A stretch of DNA of 64,000 bases from RPQJ01 sp963777725. GTDB taxonomy: Bacteria; Pseudomonadota; Gammaproteobacteria; Steroidobacterales; Steroidobacteraceae. The DNA is taken from contig CAVZRR010000006.1 in NCBI GenBank assembly GCA_963777725.1, forward strand, positions 1 through 64,000, written 5' to 3'. Shown piece after piece: positions 63,960 to 64,000 of this stretch (the first letter of the stretch is position 1; each line of letters opens with the position of its first letter). The notes under the pieces were generated by a model. That model had not been told where the DNA came from, did not search any database, and was given only the letters and a program-made list of their open reading frames with translations. Made by a program: the position numbers and the translations under genes.

Positions 63960-64000
63960 GGCGGTCCGCCCCGCGGCAGGCCGCGCTCGACTGGCGACGC
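63956..64000 (+). CDS. Start of next gene, probably ribonuclease HII (truncated by window end)
   Basis: Only the first 15 codons are present, starting at an ATG that overlaps the lpxB stop (ATGA) and encoding a basic N-terminus (MRRSAPRQAALDWRR). In most gammaproteobacteria rnhB follows lpxB, and RnhB proteins often have a short basic lead before the catalytic GVDEAGRG motif, which would lie beyond the window. Identification rests on gene order alone. Confidence 0.4.
   Translation, partial: MRRSAPRQAALDWRR

Overview
The window is a GC-rich gammaproteobacterial chromosome segment with dense genes, short spacers and almost no foreign DNA. The evidence is the glrK-qseG-glrR triplet, the succinylase lysine branch (dapC, dapD, dapE), gltX embedded among tRNA genes, and the long rpsB to lpxB envelope cluster. 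The lineage looks nearer Xanthomonadales, Nevskiales or Steroidobacterales than the enterics, but this is a judgement from gene content. Eight core or conserved genes carry a single-base frame break. This suggests an assembly with residual indel errors rather than real gene loss.

Layout. 0.1-2.9 kb: GDP-mannose precursor genes manC and manB. 3-4.8 kb: tRNA-Val, gltX, tRNA-Ala, tRNA-Glu. 4.9-7.9 kb: two convergent genes for exported Ig/fibronectin-type proteins, each behind its own cyclic-di-GMP-I riboswitch. 8-11.4 kb: GlrK/QseG/GlrR two-component system, whose GlrR lacks the sigma-54 contact loop and Walker B acids. 11.4-18.2 kb: srkA, galE, a PKD lipoprotein with an HExxH zinc-protease motif, a small lipoprotein and typA. 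18.2-26 kb: a large PAS/GAF/GGDEF/EAL protein, an N-formylglutamate amidohydrolase relative, a GCS2-type ligase, dusA and a cyclase-FHA protein. 25.9-26.5 kb: a long imperfect inverted repeat. 26.5-31.7 kb: pckG, a phasin-like protein, a small secreted protein and yoaA. 31.8-43.8 kb: tsaB and the phosphate regulon (phoBR, a porin, phoU, pstSCAB, a second phoU) with dsbB and dapE interleaved. 43.9-49.9 kb, minus strand: map-glnD-dapC-dapD. 50-64 kb: rpsB-tsf-pyrH-frr-uppS-cdsA-dxr-rseP-bamA-skp-lpxD-fabZ-lpxA-lpxB and the start of a further gene, probably rnhB.

How they work together. Three candidate Pho boxes with 7-4-7 spacing lie before phoB, the porin and pstS and tie 32.5-43.8 kb into one phosphate-starvation regulon. 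The riboswitch pair implies that intracellular c-di-GMP sets production of two surface or secreted proteins, and a c-di-GMP turnover enzyme is encoded 10 kb away. The 50-64 kb cluster couples translation factors to isoprenoid, phospholipid, outer-membrane protein and lipid A synthesis.

Non-coding structure is the most unusual part. Three elements are built of inverted (GGGGATA)n heptads at gene junctions and donate the stop codons of five genes. Two 121-122 bp hairpins with a shared loop sequence sit between dapC and dapD. A roughly 580 bp inverted repeat separates the cyclase gene from pckG.
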